64,000 bases of DNA. Origin: Ilumatobacter sp. (GTDB lineage Bacteria; Actinomycetota; Acidimicrobiia; Acidimicrobiales; Ilumatobacteraceae). The stretch spans positions 1-64,000 of the forward strand of contig NZ_JASJCS010000010.1 in the NCBI RefSeq assembly GCF_030065885.1, written 5' to 3'. The notes below the pieces were generated by a model. It did not search any database and had not been told where the DNA came from. It saw only the letters and a program-made list of their open reading frames with translations. Position numbers and translations under genes: made by a program. Of this stretch, positions 37,901-45,647 are shown in pieces. Positions within the stretch are counted from its first letter, which is position 1, and each line of letters begins with the position of its first letter.

Positions 37901-40900
37901 CGACCGTGCCCTGGTTGAGGACCTCGACGAAGAACCGGAACTTGCCGTCGACGCCGAGAACGTCGGTCACGTCCGGCCGCTTGCGCAGCGCCAGGTCGAG
38001 CCGCTCGACGAAACCGAAGTCGACGGTGAGGTTGCTGAACGCATCGGGCGACTCGCCCGTCAGGACCATCGACGGTGTGTCGGACTCGCCGACCGGTTCG
38101 AACGCCCCGAGCGTGATCGGCGCCGAGGCGATGGCCCCGGCCGCGAGGTCGGCGAGCGCGCCGAGCGGGGTGTCGCCGCCGTGGTCGGTCGCGTCGTCGG
38201 CGAGGTCATAGCTCGTGGACGCCCCGGTCGACGAGGTCAGGCCCTCCAGCGGCTGGCCCGCTCCGAATCCGGCGGGATCGATGACGACGACGTAGTCCCC
38301 CGGCTGCAGCTGGGTGAAGAGGTAGTGGCCGTTCGCGTCGGTGGTCGTCGTGTCGAGGGCCGTACCGACCGGCGCGCCCGACGCATCGGCCGCGTAGAGG
38401 CGGACCGGGACACCCGGGATCGGGAGCTCGCCGGCACCGGGGTCGTAGACGCCGTTGTCGAACGCGGCGCCGAGCCCGTTGTCCTCCCAGACGAGGTTGC
38501 CGAGGCTGAACAGGGGCGTGAAGCCGAAGTCGACCGTTCCGTCGCCGCGGTCGTCGAGCAGGCCTGCGGCCGTGGCCAGCGGATCGTCCTCGCCGGTCGG
38601 TTCCGGGCCGTCGCCGAGCACGACGAGGTCCGAGACGATGCCGCCGGGCTGGATCGGAGCGGACAGCGGGGTGTTCTGCCCGCTGTCGTTGTCGTCGGCA
38701 CCGGTGGTCGGCGTCGACGTCGCGAGGTTCTCGAGCGGTTCGCCGGGCGCGAACTCGGTCGGCGGGATCACGACGACGTACTGCCCCGCAGCCAGCCCGT
38801 CGAACAGGTAGTCGCCGTTGCCGTCGGTCGTCTGGGTGTCGAGGATCGGACCGACCGGCTGGCCGCTGGCATCGGCTGCGTACAGCAGCACCTCGACGCC
38901 GGGGATCGGCGACTCCGACGCGTCGAACACGCCGTTGTCGACGTCGGCGGCAACCGTTGCGCCACCGTCGTCGCGCCAGACGGTCGAGCCGATCGAGTAC
39001 GGGAGCTCGAAGCCGGCGTCGAACGTGTGGTCGTTGTCGCCGGCCAGCCCGGTCGTCACCTCGATCTCGGGCAGCGCGCCGCCGAGGCCGAGCACGTCGC
39101 CGGTGACGATGTCGGAGTCGCGCCGGTCGTCGTCGCCGTCGCCGATCCCGGACGACCCGTCGACCTGGGTGACGACGAGGTCGGCGGCCGTGTACGGGCC
39201 GGGGACGTTGGTCGCCGTCGACTGGTCGAAGCGGATCACGTAGTCGCTGGCGAACTCGAGCAGCACGGCGTCATCGGCCGCCGACGCCGTGGCGTCCGCC
39301 GGGTCGGACACCCCGAACGTGTAGCGACCGTTGGCGTCGGTGGTCGCCGTCGCAACGAGTGTGCCGGCGTCGTCGTACAGCGTCACGGTCACGCCCTCGA
39401 GAGGCTGCTCGTCGGGGTCCTGGATCCCGTCGCCGTCGAGGTCGAGCCACACGTAGTCGCCGATCTCGATCGGGGCCGGGGCGCACAGTAGCTCGATGTC
39501 GCCGATGCCCGAGGCCTTGCCGAACGTCCCCGGCTCGTCCAGACCGAACACCTGGTACGAGCGGGTGCGCGAGCCATCGGCGTGCGACATCCAGATCAGG
39601 CCGCCCGAGCGGAACGAGTTCGCGAACGAGCCACCGCCCGGCGCCGGCACCGGACCACCCACCGGGGCGGGGTCGAAGGCGTTCGACACGACCTCGGCGC
39701 GACCGAGGAACACGGCAAGATGGCCGAGCGAGATCTCCTCGTGCGTCGGCGTCGCAGCGTCGAGCGTGTACCGCTCCGACCCGTAGAACTCGTCGTCGGT
39801 CGCCGGCGTCAACGACCAGGTGGCGCCCGAACGGGCGAGCCGCACCGTGTCGCCGCCAGCGACGCCTTCGCCGTTGCCGGCCCCAGCCGCAGTGTTGTCG
39901 TTGCCGAACTGGTCGCCGAAGCGGTCGGTGACGCCGAGGATCATGTCACCGTCCTCGTCGAACTCGATGTCGGTCACCCACGGCTGCGGGTAGTACGACT
40001 GGCCGAACGGCGCCGCCGGCCCTCCGGCCGGGAGGACCTGACCGCTGCCGTTGCGAGTTGGCTCGGCGGCGACCCACGGCAGGTACTCGGCACCGGCGAT
40101 CGTCGACCCGCTCCGCGACACCCACGTGCGGTCGTAGTCCAGCGGCACGTTCGCCACCTCGGTCGCAGTCCCACCGGCAGGGTCGTAGGCATACACGAAC
40201 GCCTGGAGGTCGGCGCTGGTCGCGCCGGCTCCGTCGCCGACGCACGTCGCGCTCAGATAGATGAGGCCGTCCTTCGCCTTCACGGCGCCGGGTACCCACG
40301 AGCCGTTCGTGCAGTCGGTGTCGACCGACGTGAGCGAGCTGAGGTCGACCGTCGACGGCGTGCCGGCCGCTGGCGGAACGACCGACGCATCGACCGGGAT
40401 CGCGTAGATCAACCGGTCGAACTGGTTGGCGGCATACAGCGTGGTCTCGGCCTCGTCGAGGTCGATGTCGCCCCAGCCGGTGCGGCCGACGTCGTCCCAG
40501 AACCCGACGTCGTCGATCAGGTCGGCGTAGTCGTGGTTGTCGTCGCCGGCCTCGATCGTCACGAACGGTACCGGTGCGGACCCGTCACGGAAGACCGTGT
40601 AGATCGTGTCCGGGCCGCTGTCGGCGGGCGCGCCGACGACGCCGCCCGGGTACGCGGTGTGCCGCTTCGCGTACGCGGCGGCGAAGATCACGTCCGCCTC
40701 GCGGTGGTACGCGAGGCCGCGGACCGGGCCGACCTCGTCGTCGGATGCCCGCTCGGGGTGCGGCGTCAGTGCGACGGTGGCGTTCGACGTGCTCGACGTC
40801 GTGCCCGCCTCGTAGACGAAGTCGACGACGGCCGGGCCGTCGGCCGCCGTGCTGCCGCCCTGGAAGCACGTCGTGGCGAGCTCGGCGTTCCGATCGCAGT

Positions 40901-41312
40901 ACTCGGCCGGATTCGTCACGCCGAGCGACGCCGTGCCGCCGGCATCGACGAACTGCACGGTCGTGCCGGAGTCCGGCCCGTCCTGTCCGGAGCGCACGAA
41001 GGCAGGTAGGTCGTCGAACTCGACACGGAACGGTCCCACGCCGAGGCCTGTGACATCGATCGAGAAGGTGCCGTCGGTCGCGACGGTTCCGGCGGCCGAG
41101 GCCCCGGCCGCGTCGTAGGCGATGACCGAATAGGCGGCGAAGTCCGGCTCCAACGCATCACGAACGCCGTCCGCGTCGTAGTCGCGGAAGACTTCGCCCG
41201 TGATCGGGGGATCACCGGGTGCGGCTCGCCCCGGCGACACCGCGCCCGTCACGAGCACCACGAGCGCAATCGACCCGGCAACGAGCGCGCGGGCCACACG
41301 AAACTCCGACAC
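34971..41312 (-). CDS. Giant LPATG-anchored surface protein with SdrD-B and DUF11 repeats
   Basis: 2113 residues from GTG 41312, preceded by GGAGG six bases away. A signal peptide (about 1-31, ending PGRAAPG) is followed by an SdrD-B-like domain to about 150. A middle region of about 450 residues resembles a beta-propeller. Three SdrD-B domains start near residues 616, 774 and 937 (first opens GDYVWLDLDGDGIQDPDEQP). Five DUF11 repeats start near 1104, 1296, 1478, 1688 and 1874, separated by Asp-rich linkers likely to bind calcium. The C-terminus has LPATG (about 2077), a hydrophobic stretch and RRR, a sortase sorting signal. It should stand off the cell wall as an adhesin or matrix fibre. No sortase gene is in the window. 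Confidence 0.92.
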   Translation of the reverse strand: MSEFRVARALVAGSIALVVLVTGAVSPGRAAPGDPPITGEVFRDYDADGVRDALEPDFAAYSVIAYDAAGASAAGTVATDGTFSIDVTGLGVGPFRVEFDDLPAFVRSGQDGPDSGTTVQFVDAGGTASLGVTNPAEYCDRNAELATTCFQGGSTAADGPAVVDFVYEAGTTSSTSNATVALTPHPERASDDEVGPVRGLAYHREADVIFAAAYAKRHTAYPGGVVGAPADSGPDTIYTVFRDGSAPVPFVTIEAGDDNHDYADLIDDVGFWDDVGRTGWGDIDLDEAETTLYAANQFDRLIYAIPVDASVVPPAAGTPSTVDLSSLTSVDTDCTNGSWVPGAVKAKDGLIYLSATCVGDGAGATSADLQAFVYAYDPAGGTATEVANVPLDYDRTWVSRSGSTIAGAEYLPWVAAEPTRNGSGQVLPAGGPAAPFGQSYYPQPWVTDIEFDEDGDMILGVTDRFGDQFGNDNTAAGAGNGEGVAGGDTVRLARSGATWSLTPATDDEFYGSERYTLDAATPTHEEISLGHLAVFLGRAEVVSNAFDPAPVGGPVPAPGGGSFANSFRSGGLIWMSHADGSRTRSYQVFGLDEPGTFGKASGIGDIELLCAPAPIEIGDYVWLDLDGDGIQDPDEQPLEGVTVTLYDDAGTLVATATTDANGRYTFGVSDPADATASAADDAVLLEFASDYVIRFDQSTATNVPGPYTAADLVVTQVDGSSGIGDGDDDRRDSDIVTGDVLGLGGALPEIEVTTGLAGDNDHTFDAGFELPYSIGSTVWRDDGGATVAADVDNGVFDASESPIPGVEVLLYAADASGQPVGPILDTQTTDGNGDYLFDGLAAGQYVVVIPPTEFAPGEPLENLATSTPTTGADDNDSGQNTPLSAPIQPGGIVSDLVVLGDGPEPTGEDDPLATAAGLLDDRGDGTVDFGFTPLFSLGNLVWEDNGLGAAFDNGVYDPGAGELPIPGVPVRLYAADASGAPVGTALDTTTTDANGHYLFTQLQPGDYVVVIDPAGFGAGQPLEGLTSSTGASTSYDLADDATDHGGDTPLGALADLAAGAIASAPITLGAFEPVGESDTPSMVLTGESPDAFSNLTVDFGFVERLDLALRKRPDVTDVLGVDGKFRFFVEVLNQGTVAVDPVVVTDYVQPGWDFLLADNPPGTTTPGTLGGAAGQAYTYTVGDATAAGLELVPVRIDGILPAGESVLVPIVLTADFSEVTGTPDLVNRAEISYFDDDDDPSNGDSDPTNPDNPASGPLVDVDSTPDADDTNDPEVDDIVDQQPPVDEDDADIATVPWWDLSLIKTRAAGQSPTVNVGDTVVFDITVNNQGNSTAYDVEVTDEVPAELTLDGATTDAGLPAGVTRSGGTFTIDQLDPAETVVIPVLFTVAAAPSNGTIVNGAEISAMEGDLDLDGDGNPTRQPVPDVDSVPDATPGNDAFEPGTPNGTTVVDPDDGTNVLPTDNIVNPADEDDDDTEVLFGPYDLALRKTTTATIAVPGELVTFTVEVFNQGFRNVDVIEVFDDVDPASFGPFDAALNPPTTTGPSSGDAWVAGGGTFATPATALDVTWAADGDDGVATLVGVLAPGESATFPVVLRVAAAPTADPLVNVAEISLFADGDNPAGGNSQTDPTAYPDLDSTPDRNPDDPGGAPGSPADDAIDGDGSGTPNGTDPDGDEDDRDPATLTRGVYDLALIKTTPTSSPVAPGGTIAWEVTVANQGNVDSGPVEVLDEVPAGLTIVGTPSDGGVVAGQQITWTLGNLAPGASVTLTFDTTISDPALRPFRNWAEITSDGATQLYGPDARDEDSVPNGLEPGGAIGTDPGAGVGTPPNDDAVDHDDPGFDSGDATGADVNGMTVTAPDEDDNDFEDVDVGVVYDLALIKTVESTVPVAAGDTITWVVTVANQGNVDSGPYDVTDVIPAGTSYVSTSAPVAPAEAGRVLTFADLPSLPPAGQLGFSIVTRVDSVAEAPFRNWSEISSDSAAFYGTTDEDSTPDADTGDDDGAGTGTPPNDDVDDHDDIGLDDPPGDEDDNDFAEIDVVPPPTTVPPTTVPPSTQAPTTVPPPTQGPATSTTLSVGGLPATGGGSNGLALAVASLVGGLALVVATRRRTTPRS
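35560..38010 (-). repeat. Five DUF11 repeats inside the giant surface protein
   Basis: Each unit opens with a variant of YDLALIKT and contains VxNQGN and a V[TL]DEVPAG-like turn. The units begin near 38000, 37425, 36880, 36250 and 35690 on the minus strand, with spacing that varies from 545 to 630 bases because of Asp-rich linkers. The last two are the most alike (GNVDSGP in both), which suggests recent duplication. Confidence 0.85.
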
Positions 41313-41918
41313 TTCACACCTCCAACGCGGCCCGCCCGACGGGGCGAAGATAGAGCGACCGTCGCACCGCGACAAGTCCTCCGCACGATCTCCTCTGCAC
41401 GATCAGGGCCACGCGTACGTGGCGCAGGACGGCGTACAGCGCTGATCGCCGACGGCGATGCGGCGCCCACGCCACACCGATCCGCGGCAGCCGCGTTGAT
41501 GGGATCCGACAGCCCCGAGATCGCCCGGTTCTCGTCGAGCCAGGTGACCTCGTGCCCAGATCCGGCGCTGGCGTGCCCGGTCCGGCCCCCGTGCCGGCGA
41601 ACGTGTCATCGCCGGGCGCGGGTTCGAGCGGGCTGCCCATCTCGGAACGTCGCGATCGCCCCGAAGCACGCAAGATCGGTGCGTCCCGGGATCGAGTGAC
41701 ATCGCTCCGAGTGCAGGACCTCCACGTCACTCGCCGAGCAGTCGGCTGGCGTGTCGATCCACGGCCAGACGGGCGTCCGCCCCTCGACTGCGTCGACCCG
41801 ACCGGCGTGGGGTCGGCAGTTCGTCAAGATCCCCGCACATCGTGGCCCCGGCCGGCCCGCGATCGGACGATCGAAGGCCTACGGACAGGACGCGCACTTC
41901 ACGGAGGAGGTGACGGAT
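41313..41918. other. 606-base divergent regulatory region, no gene recognised
   Basis: It separates the giant surface-protein gene (leftward) from the TasA-like/signal-peptidase genes (rightward). I recognise the leftward promoter and a small GCCACG-CGTA-CGTGGC hairpin, but no rightward promoter or riboswitch. Overlapping frames on both strands have Arg-rich shadow translations. At this length it could hold further control sites or a small RNA. Confidence 0.5.
41347..41375 (-). promoter_or_regulatory. Promoter of the giant surface-protein gene
   Basis: On the minus strand TTGTCG (41370-41375) and TATCTT (41347-41352) are 17 bases apart. Transcription from about 41340 gives a leader of some 28 bases that includes the GGAGG ribosome binding site. 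The -10 box is identical to that before the 18030 gene. Confidence 0.6.
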
Positions 41919-42503
41919 TTGCGGACGCGAACGCGCTCGCGCACGCCCATGATGCTGATGATCTGGGCCGCGATCGTCGGCTCGTTCCTCGCCTCGGGCG
42001 CGCTCGTGGTCGGCGCCACACGATCCGCCCTCGACGTGGCTCCACCCCGACCGGCGCAGTTGAACAGCTCGCGCCCGGAGCTCCGGGCCGACGGCATCGT
42101 GCGCCGGCGCGTCGACGTTCCGTCCCTCGTCCCCGGCGACTCGGTCGGCGGCTGTGTCGAGGTCGCTCGTGCCGATGGTGACGATCGACCGTTCGACGTG
42201 CGCGTCCACGGATCCTCGTCGGGTGGCCTCACGCCGGACCTCCGGCTCACGATCCACCATGGCGTCGACGGTGGCCGATGCGGCGAGCCCGGCACGCTCA
42301 CCGCGGTGTTCGACGGCCCCCTCGCCGAGCTCGGCACCGACTTCGGCGACGGCAGTCGGGGCCTGGCGCCGGCGCGGGCCCGAACGACCGTCGCCTACCC
42401 GTTCACGGTCTCGCTCGATCCGTCGACGTCGAACTCCCAGCAGGGCGCGACGGCAGCGCTGGAGCTGCGATGGGAGGTGCGGCCCGGCCCGACGACGCGG
42501 TGA
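41919..42503 (+). CDS. TasA/camelysin-like secreted protein 1
   Basis: 194 residues from TTG 41919; GGAGGAGG sits eight bases upstream, which decides this start over GTG 41910. A charged N-terminus (RTRTRSRTP) and one hydrophobic segment (MLMIWAAIVGSFLASGALVV) form a signal peptide. The mature part shares with the next gene VPGDSVGGCVEV, SSSGGLTPDL, a second Cys (GGRCGEPG), ELGTDFGDG, and a WEVR ending. The two Cys could form a disulfide. By similarity it is a SipW-type signal-peptidase substrate, although its cleavage region (GATRSALDV) is less typical. Confidence 0.75.
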   Translation: MRTRTRSRTPMMLMIWAAIVGSFLASGALVVGATRSALDVAPPRPAQLNSSRPELRADGIVRRRVDVPSLVPGDSVGGCVEVARADGDDRPFDVRVHGSSSGGLTPDLRLTIHHGVDGGRCGEPGTLTAVFDGPLAELGTDFGDGSRGLAPARARTTVAYPFTVSLDPSTSNSQQGATAALELRWEVRPGPTTR

Positions 42504-42609
42504 TCGCCGTTCCCCTTCCTGCGCGCCACCGACTCAAGGTGGTCGTCGATGGCGTCGATGAGTGGATATGACGCGTCCCGACACGTGGGACCGAACAAGG
42601 AGAACCAAC

Positions 42610-43191
42610 GTGGAGACCACCCCCCATTCACAGGATCGTCGGAGCCTCGGCGGCGTCATCCTCGCCTCGGCCATCGTGTCGGCACTGCTGGTCGGCGTGC
42701 TCGCCTACAGCGCGACGAACGCCGCCTTCACGGGCGTCACCGGCAACACCGGCAACACCTTCGAGGCCGCCACCGTGTCGCTGACCGACGACGACTTCGG
42801 TGGCACGAACTTCCAGGTGACCGACATGATCCCCGGCGACACGGTCACCGACTGCATCGAGGTCGAGTACACCGGCTCGACCACCGATCTGGCCGGGTTG
42901 CGGCTGTACGGCGCGTCGAGCGGCGACCTCGCCGACGATCTCGACCTGAACGTCCGCCACGGCGCCGCCGGAAGCAGCTGCGCGGCACCCGGCGCCCTCA
43001 CCGGCGTCTACTCCGGTGACCTCGACGCGCTCGGTACCGACTGGGCGACGGGCAGCGCCGGCTTCACGCCGACCGCTACGAACGAGACGGTCGCGTACGT
43101 GTTCGACGTGACCCTGAAGGCCACGACCACCGACGCCGCTCAGGGTGACACGGCGAGCGCCGACTTCACCTGGGAGGTCCGGTCCAACTGA
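42610..43191 (+). CDS. TasA/camelysin-like secreted protein 2
   Basis: 193 residues from GTG 42610, with AAGGAG seven bases upstream. The signal segment (GVILASAIVSALLVGVLAYS) ends in ATNA, followed by AFTGVTGNTGNTFEA, the start expected of SipW-processed TasA/CalY proteins. The rest is a predicted beta sandwich with two Cys. It is clearly a paralog of the upstream gene. It lies 15 bases before the signal peptidase-LamG gene. In bacilli such proteins form extracellular fibres or act as surface proteases; here the role is inferred. Confidence 0.82.
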   Translation: METTPHSQDRRSLGGVILASAIVSALLVGVLAYSATNAAFTGVTGNTGNTFEAATVSLTDDDFGGTNFQVTDMIPGDTVTDCIEVEYTGSTTDLAGLRLYGASSGDLADDLDLNVRHGAAGSSCAAPGALTGVYSGDLDALGTDWATGSAGFTPTATNETVAYVFDVTLKATTTDAAQGDTASADFTWEVRSN

Positions 43192-43206
43192 TCGGACCCC
43201 CATGAC

Positions 43207-45270
43207 GTGAGCACGGGCCTGGCTCACCGCGCTCGGACGAGCGCATCGGTCGCCCCGGATCACTCCGACCTCGAGGGTCGGGATGGCACGGTGGCGACCG
43301 AGTCGCGTCCCGACGGCCGACGGTTCGGCACGACCGGGTTCGTCGCTTCGATGGCCGGCCGGTTCCTGGCGATGTCGTGGTGCTGGACCATCATCTGGCT
43401 CACGCTGTGGAGCGTGGTCCCGATCGTGCTCGGGTGGTCGCCGGCGGCCGTCACCGGGTCCTCGATGGAGCCGAGCCTCCGCTTCGGATCGGTGGTGCTC
43501 CTCGACGACGGCGTCGACCTCGACACCATCGGTCCGGGGGCCGTCGTGTCCTACGACGACCCGGGGCTGCCCGGGATGCGGGTCACACATCGCGTCATCG
43601 AGGTCGAGACCGACGGCGACCGCGTCGTCGCCTTCCGGACGATGGGCGATGCGAACGAGGTGCCCGACTCCACCGTCGTTCCCGTGGAGCGGGTCCACGG
43701 TGTGGCGCGGCTCGTGGTGCCGTACGCCGGCCTGCCGAAGGCGTGGACAGCCTCCGGACAGTGGACGGAGTTCGCCGCGTTCGCCGTCCTGACGCTCGTC
43801 GCCGCCATCGTCTCCATGGACACGCTCCAGCGGCTCCGGTCCGGTCCGGATCGCGGCAGGCGGGGCCGCCGACGCCAGACCGCTGCGATCGGCGTCGCGA
43901 TCGCCGCCATGCTGGGGGCACCGTCGACATCGGCGGCGTTCACGAGCCAGACCGGCGACGCCGGCAACGACTTCGCGATGACGTCGCAGTGGTTCCTCGA
44001 CACGATCGACCGCGACGCGCCCGTCGCTCACTGGCGGCTCGGCGAGGCGGCGGGCGGGCCACCGGTCACCGTGCTCGTCGACGACTTCGAGACGTTCTCG
44101 GGATACAACACCTACGGCGCCGGCAGCTTCGTGTCATCGACCGCCCAGGCACGCTCGGGGACACGCTCGGGCCTCAAGACCGGGAACAACGACCCCAACG
44201 GCGGCTGGAAGGCGCTGCCGGCGACGGTGAGCGGCAGCTTCGTGTTCGAGGTCTGGGTCTACCGCCCGAGCGGCTTCGCCGGCGGATCGATCGATCGACT
44301 CGGCCTCGAGGATGCCGGGTTCAACGGCTACACGTTCCTGGTCGACCACAACGGCAACCGACTCGGCATCGATCGCCGGACCGGAGGGTCGCCGAGCTCG
44401 ATCGGCACGACGGTCGCCTTCGACCCACCCGAGGACAGCTGGTACCGACTCCAGCTCGTCCGCTCGGGCGCCGCGCTGACCCTGAGCGCCTACGACGGGG
44501 CTGGCACGCTGCTCGCGAGCACGTCGGCGATCGACGGCACGACGACGACCTTCGACCGACTCGCGATCCACGGCGGCTGGGACTACTACGTCGACGACCT
44601 GATGGTCGTGCAGACCAACCCGACGCTGGTCGCGGTCGACCGCATCGGCACGCTCGACGGCGGATACATCGGCGGTCCGCTGCTCGGCCAGCCCGGGCTG
44701 ATGACCAGCGATGGCGACACGGCCGCTGATCTCGACGGCATCGACGACGCCGTGCTGATCGGCGACGACGCGCTGGTCAACCTGTCGACACGAGGGGAAC
44801 GCACGACCGAGCTGTGGTTCGAGGCCGACTCCACGAGCGGCCGCCAGGTGATCTACGAAGAGGGTGGGACGGTCAACGGGTTGAACGTGTACCTCGACGA
44901 CAGCCAGCTCTATGCGACGGCATGGAGCCAGTCGACCGGTTGGAGCACGCCGCTCGTGACCAGCACCCCGATCGCGGCGAACACCGCCTACCACGTCGCG
45001 GTGGCGCTCGACGCCGTGACGTCGCGGTCGCTGACGTTGTACCTCGACGGCGTCCCCGTCGCGAGCGCGTCCAAGACCGACGCCAACGCCTGGAACGCCC
45101 ACAGCGACGACGGCGCCATCGGGGTGCTCAACGGTGGCACCCAGTTCCACGACGGCGACTCGTCGGCGAGCGGCTCGTTCGCGTTCGACGGCACGGTCGA
45201 CGAGGTCGTGCTGTTCAACAGCCTCGTCTCACCGGGCCGGATCGCCAACCACCACGCAGCCGGCGGCTGA
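43207..45270 (+). CDS. SipW/ER-type signal peptidase fused to LamG-like ectodomain
   Basis: 687 residues. A membrane helix (about 56-76) leads to the peptidase: TGSSMEPS with nucleophile Ser86, VTHRV with His128 where bacterial type I enzymes have Lys, and GDANEVPDS with Asp148/Asp154. This is the Ser-His arrangement of SipW and eukaryotic/archaeal signal peptidases. A second membrane helix (about 187-203) is followed by a basic stretch (GRRGRRRQ) and a third hydrophobic segment (228-238). Then comes TSAAFTSQTGDAGNDF, which copies the cleavage region of the upstream substrate. Residues about 265-687 are two LamG/concanavalin-like beta-sandwich units (YRLQLVRSG; AYHVAVALDAV; LYLDGVPVA). The fusion of protease and substrate-like domain is unusual. 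Confidence 0.85.
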   Translation: MSTGLAHRARTSASVAPDHSDLEGRDGTVATESRPDGRRFGTTGFVASMAGRFLAMSWCWTIIWLTLWSVVPIVLGWSPAAVTGSSMEPSLRFGSVVLLDDGVDLDTIGPGAVVSYDDPGLPGMRVTHRVIEVETDGDRVVAFRTMGDANEVPDSTVVPVERVHGVARLVVPYAGLPKAWTASGQWTEFAAFAVLTLVAAIVSMDTLQRLRSGPDRGRRGRRRQTAAIGVAIAAMLGAPSTSAAFTSQTGDAGNDFAMTSQWFLDTIDRDAPVAHWRLGEAAGGPPVTVLVDDFETFSGYNTYGAGSFVSSTAQARSGTRSGLKTGNNDPNGGWKALPATVSGSFVFEVWVYRPSGFAGGSIDRLGLEDAGFNGYTFLVDHNGNRLGIDRRTGGSPSSIGTTVAFDPPEDSWYRLQLVRSGAALTLSAYDGAGTLLASTSAIDGTTTTFDRLAIHGGWDYYVDDLMVVQTNPTLVAVDRIGTLDGGYIGGPLLGQPGLMTSDGDTAADLDGIDDAVLIGDDALVNLSTRGERTTELWFEADSTSGRQVIYEEGGTVNGLNVYLDDSQLYATAWSQSTGWSTPLVTSTPIAANTAYHVAVALDAVTSRSLTLYLDGVPVASASKTDANAWNAHSDDGAIGVLNGGTQFHDGDSSASGSFAFDGTVDEVVLFNSLVSPGRIANHHAAGG

Positions 45271-45288
45271 GACGAAGCCCGGTGTGCG

Positions 45289-45573
45289 TCAGTCGGTGAC
45301 GACGACGCCGTGCCAGAACGCGACGCGGTCGGTGATCTGGGCCGCGGCCTCCTTCGGCTCGCGGTAGTGGAACGCCGCGTTGGCGTTGGTCTCGCCGTCG
45401 ACGACCACGTCGTAGTAGCTGGCGGTGCCCTTCCACGGGCAGACGGAGGTGTGATCGCTCTCGACGAGCGTGCCGGGCGCGACCGAGGCGAGCGGGAAGT
45501 AGTGGTTGCCCTCGACCACGACCGTGTCGTCGGACTCTGCGATGACCGTGCCGTTCCAGGTTGCTGTTGCCAT
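45289..45573 (-). CDS. DUF427 domain protein
   Basis: 94 residues, full length for this small family. ATWNGTVIAESDDTVVVEGNHYFP, TSVCPWKGTASYYDVVVDG, and DRVAFWHGV are the conserved blocks. The fold is a compact beta barrel; biochemical role unknown. It converges on the signal-peptidase gene with an 18-base gap. Confidence 0.93.
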   Translation of the reverse strand: MATATWNGTVIAESDDTVVVEGNHYFPLASVAPGTLVESDHTSVCPWKGTASYYDVVVDGETNANAAFHYREPKEAAAQITDRVAFWHGVVVTD

Positions 45574-45647
45574 GCCGGAGTCAACCCACCAGCACGTGCG
45601 GGTGTTCCGCCGATCGCCTGCAACACCCCGACGTCATGCTGGCTGTC

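Noticed and set aside
34743-39491. 1582-codon open frame on the plus strand opposite the giant surface protein
   Set aside because: It is the antisense of a repeat-rich gene in high-GC DNA. Its translation is Val/Arg/Asp-biased without domains, whereas the minus-strand frame has a signal peptide, SdrD-B/DUF11 repeats and LPATG.
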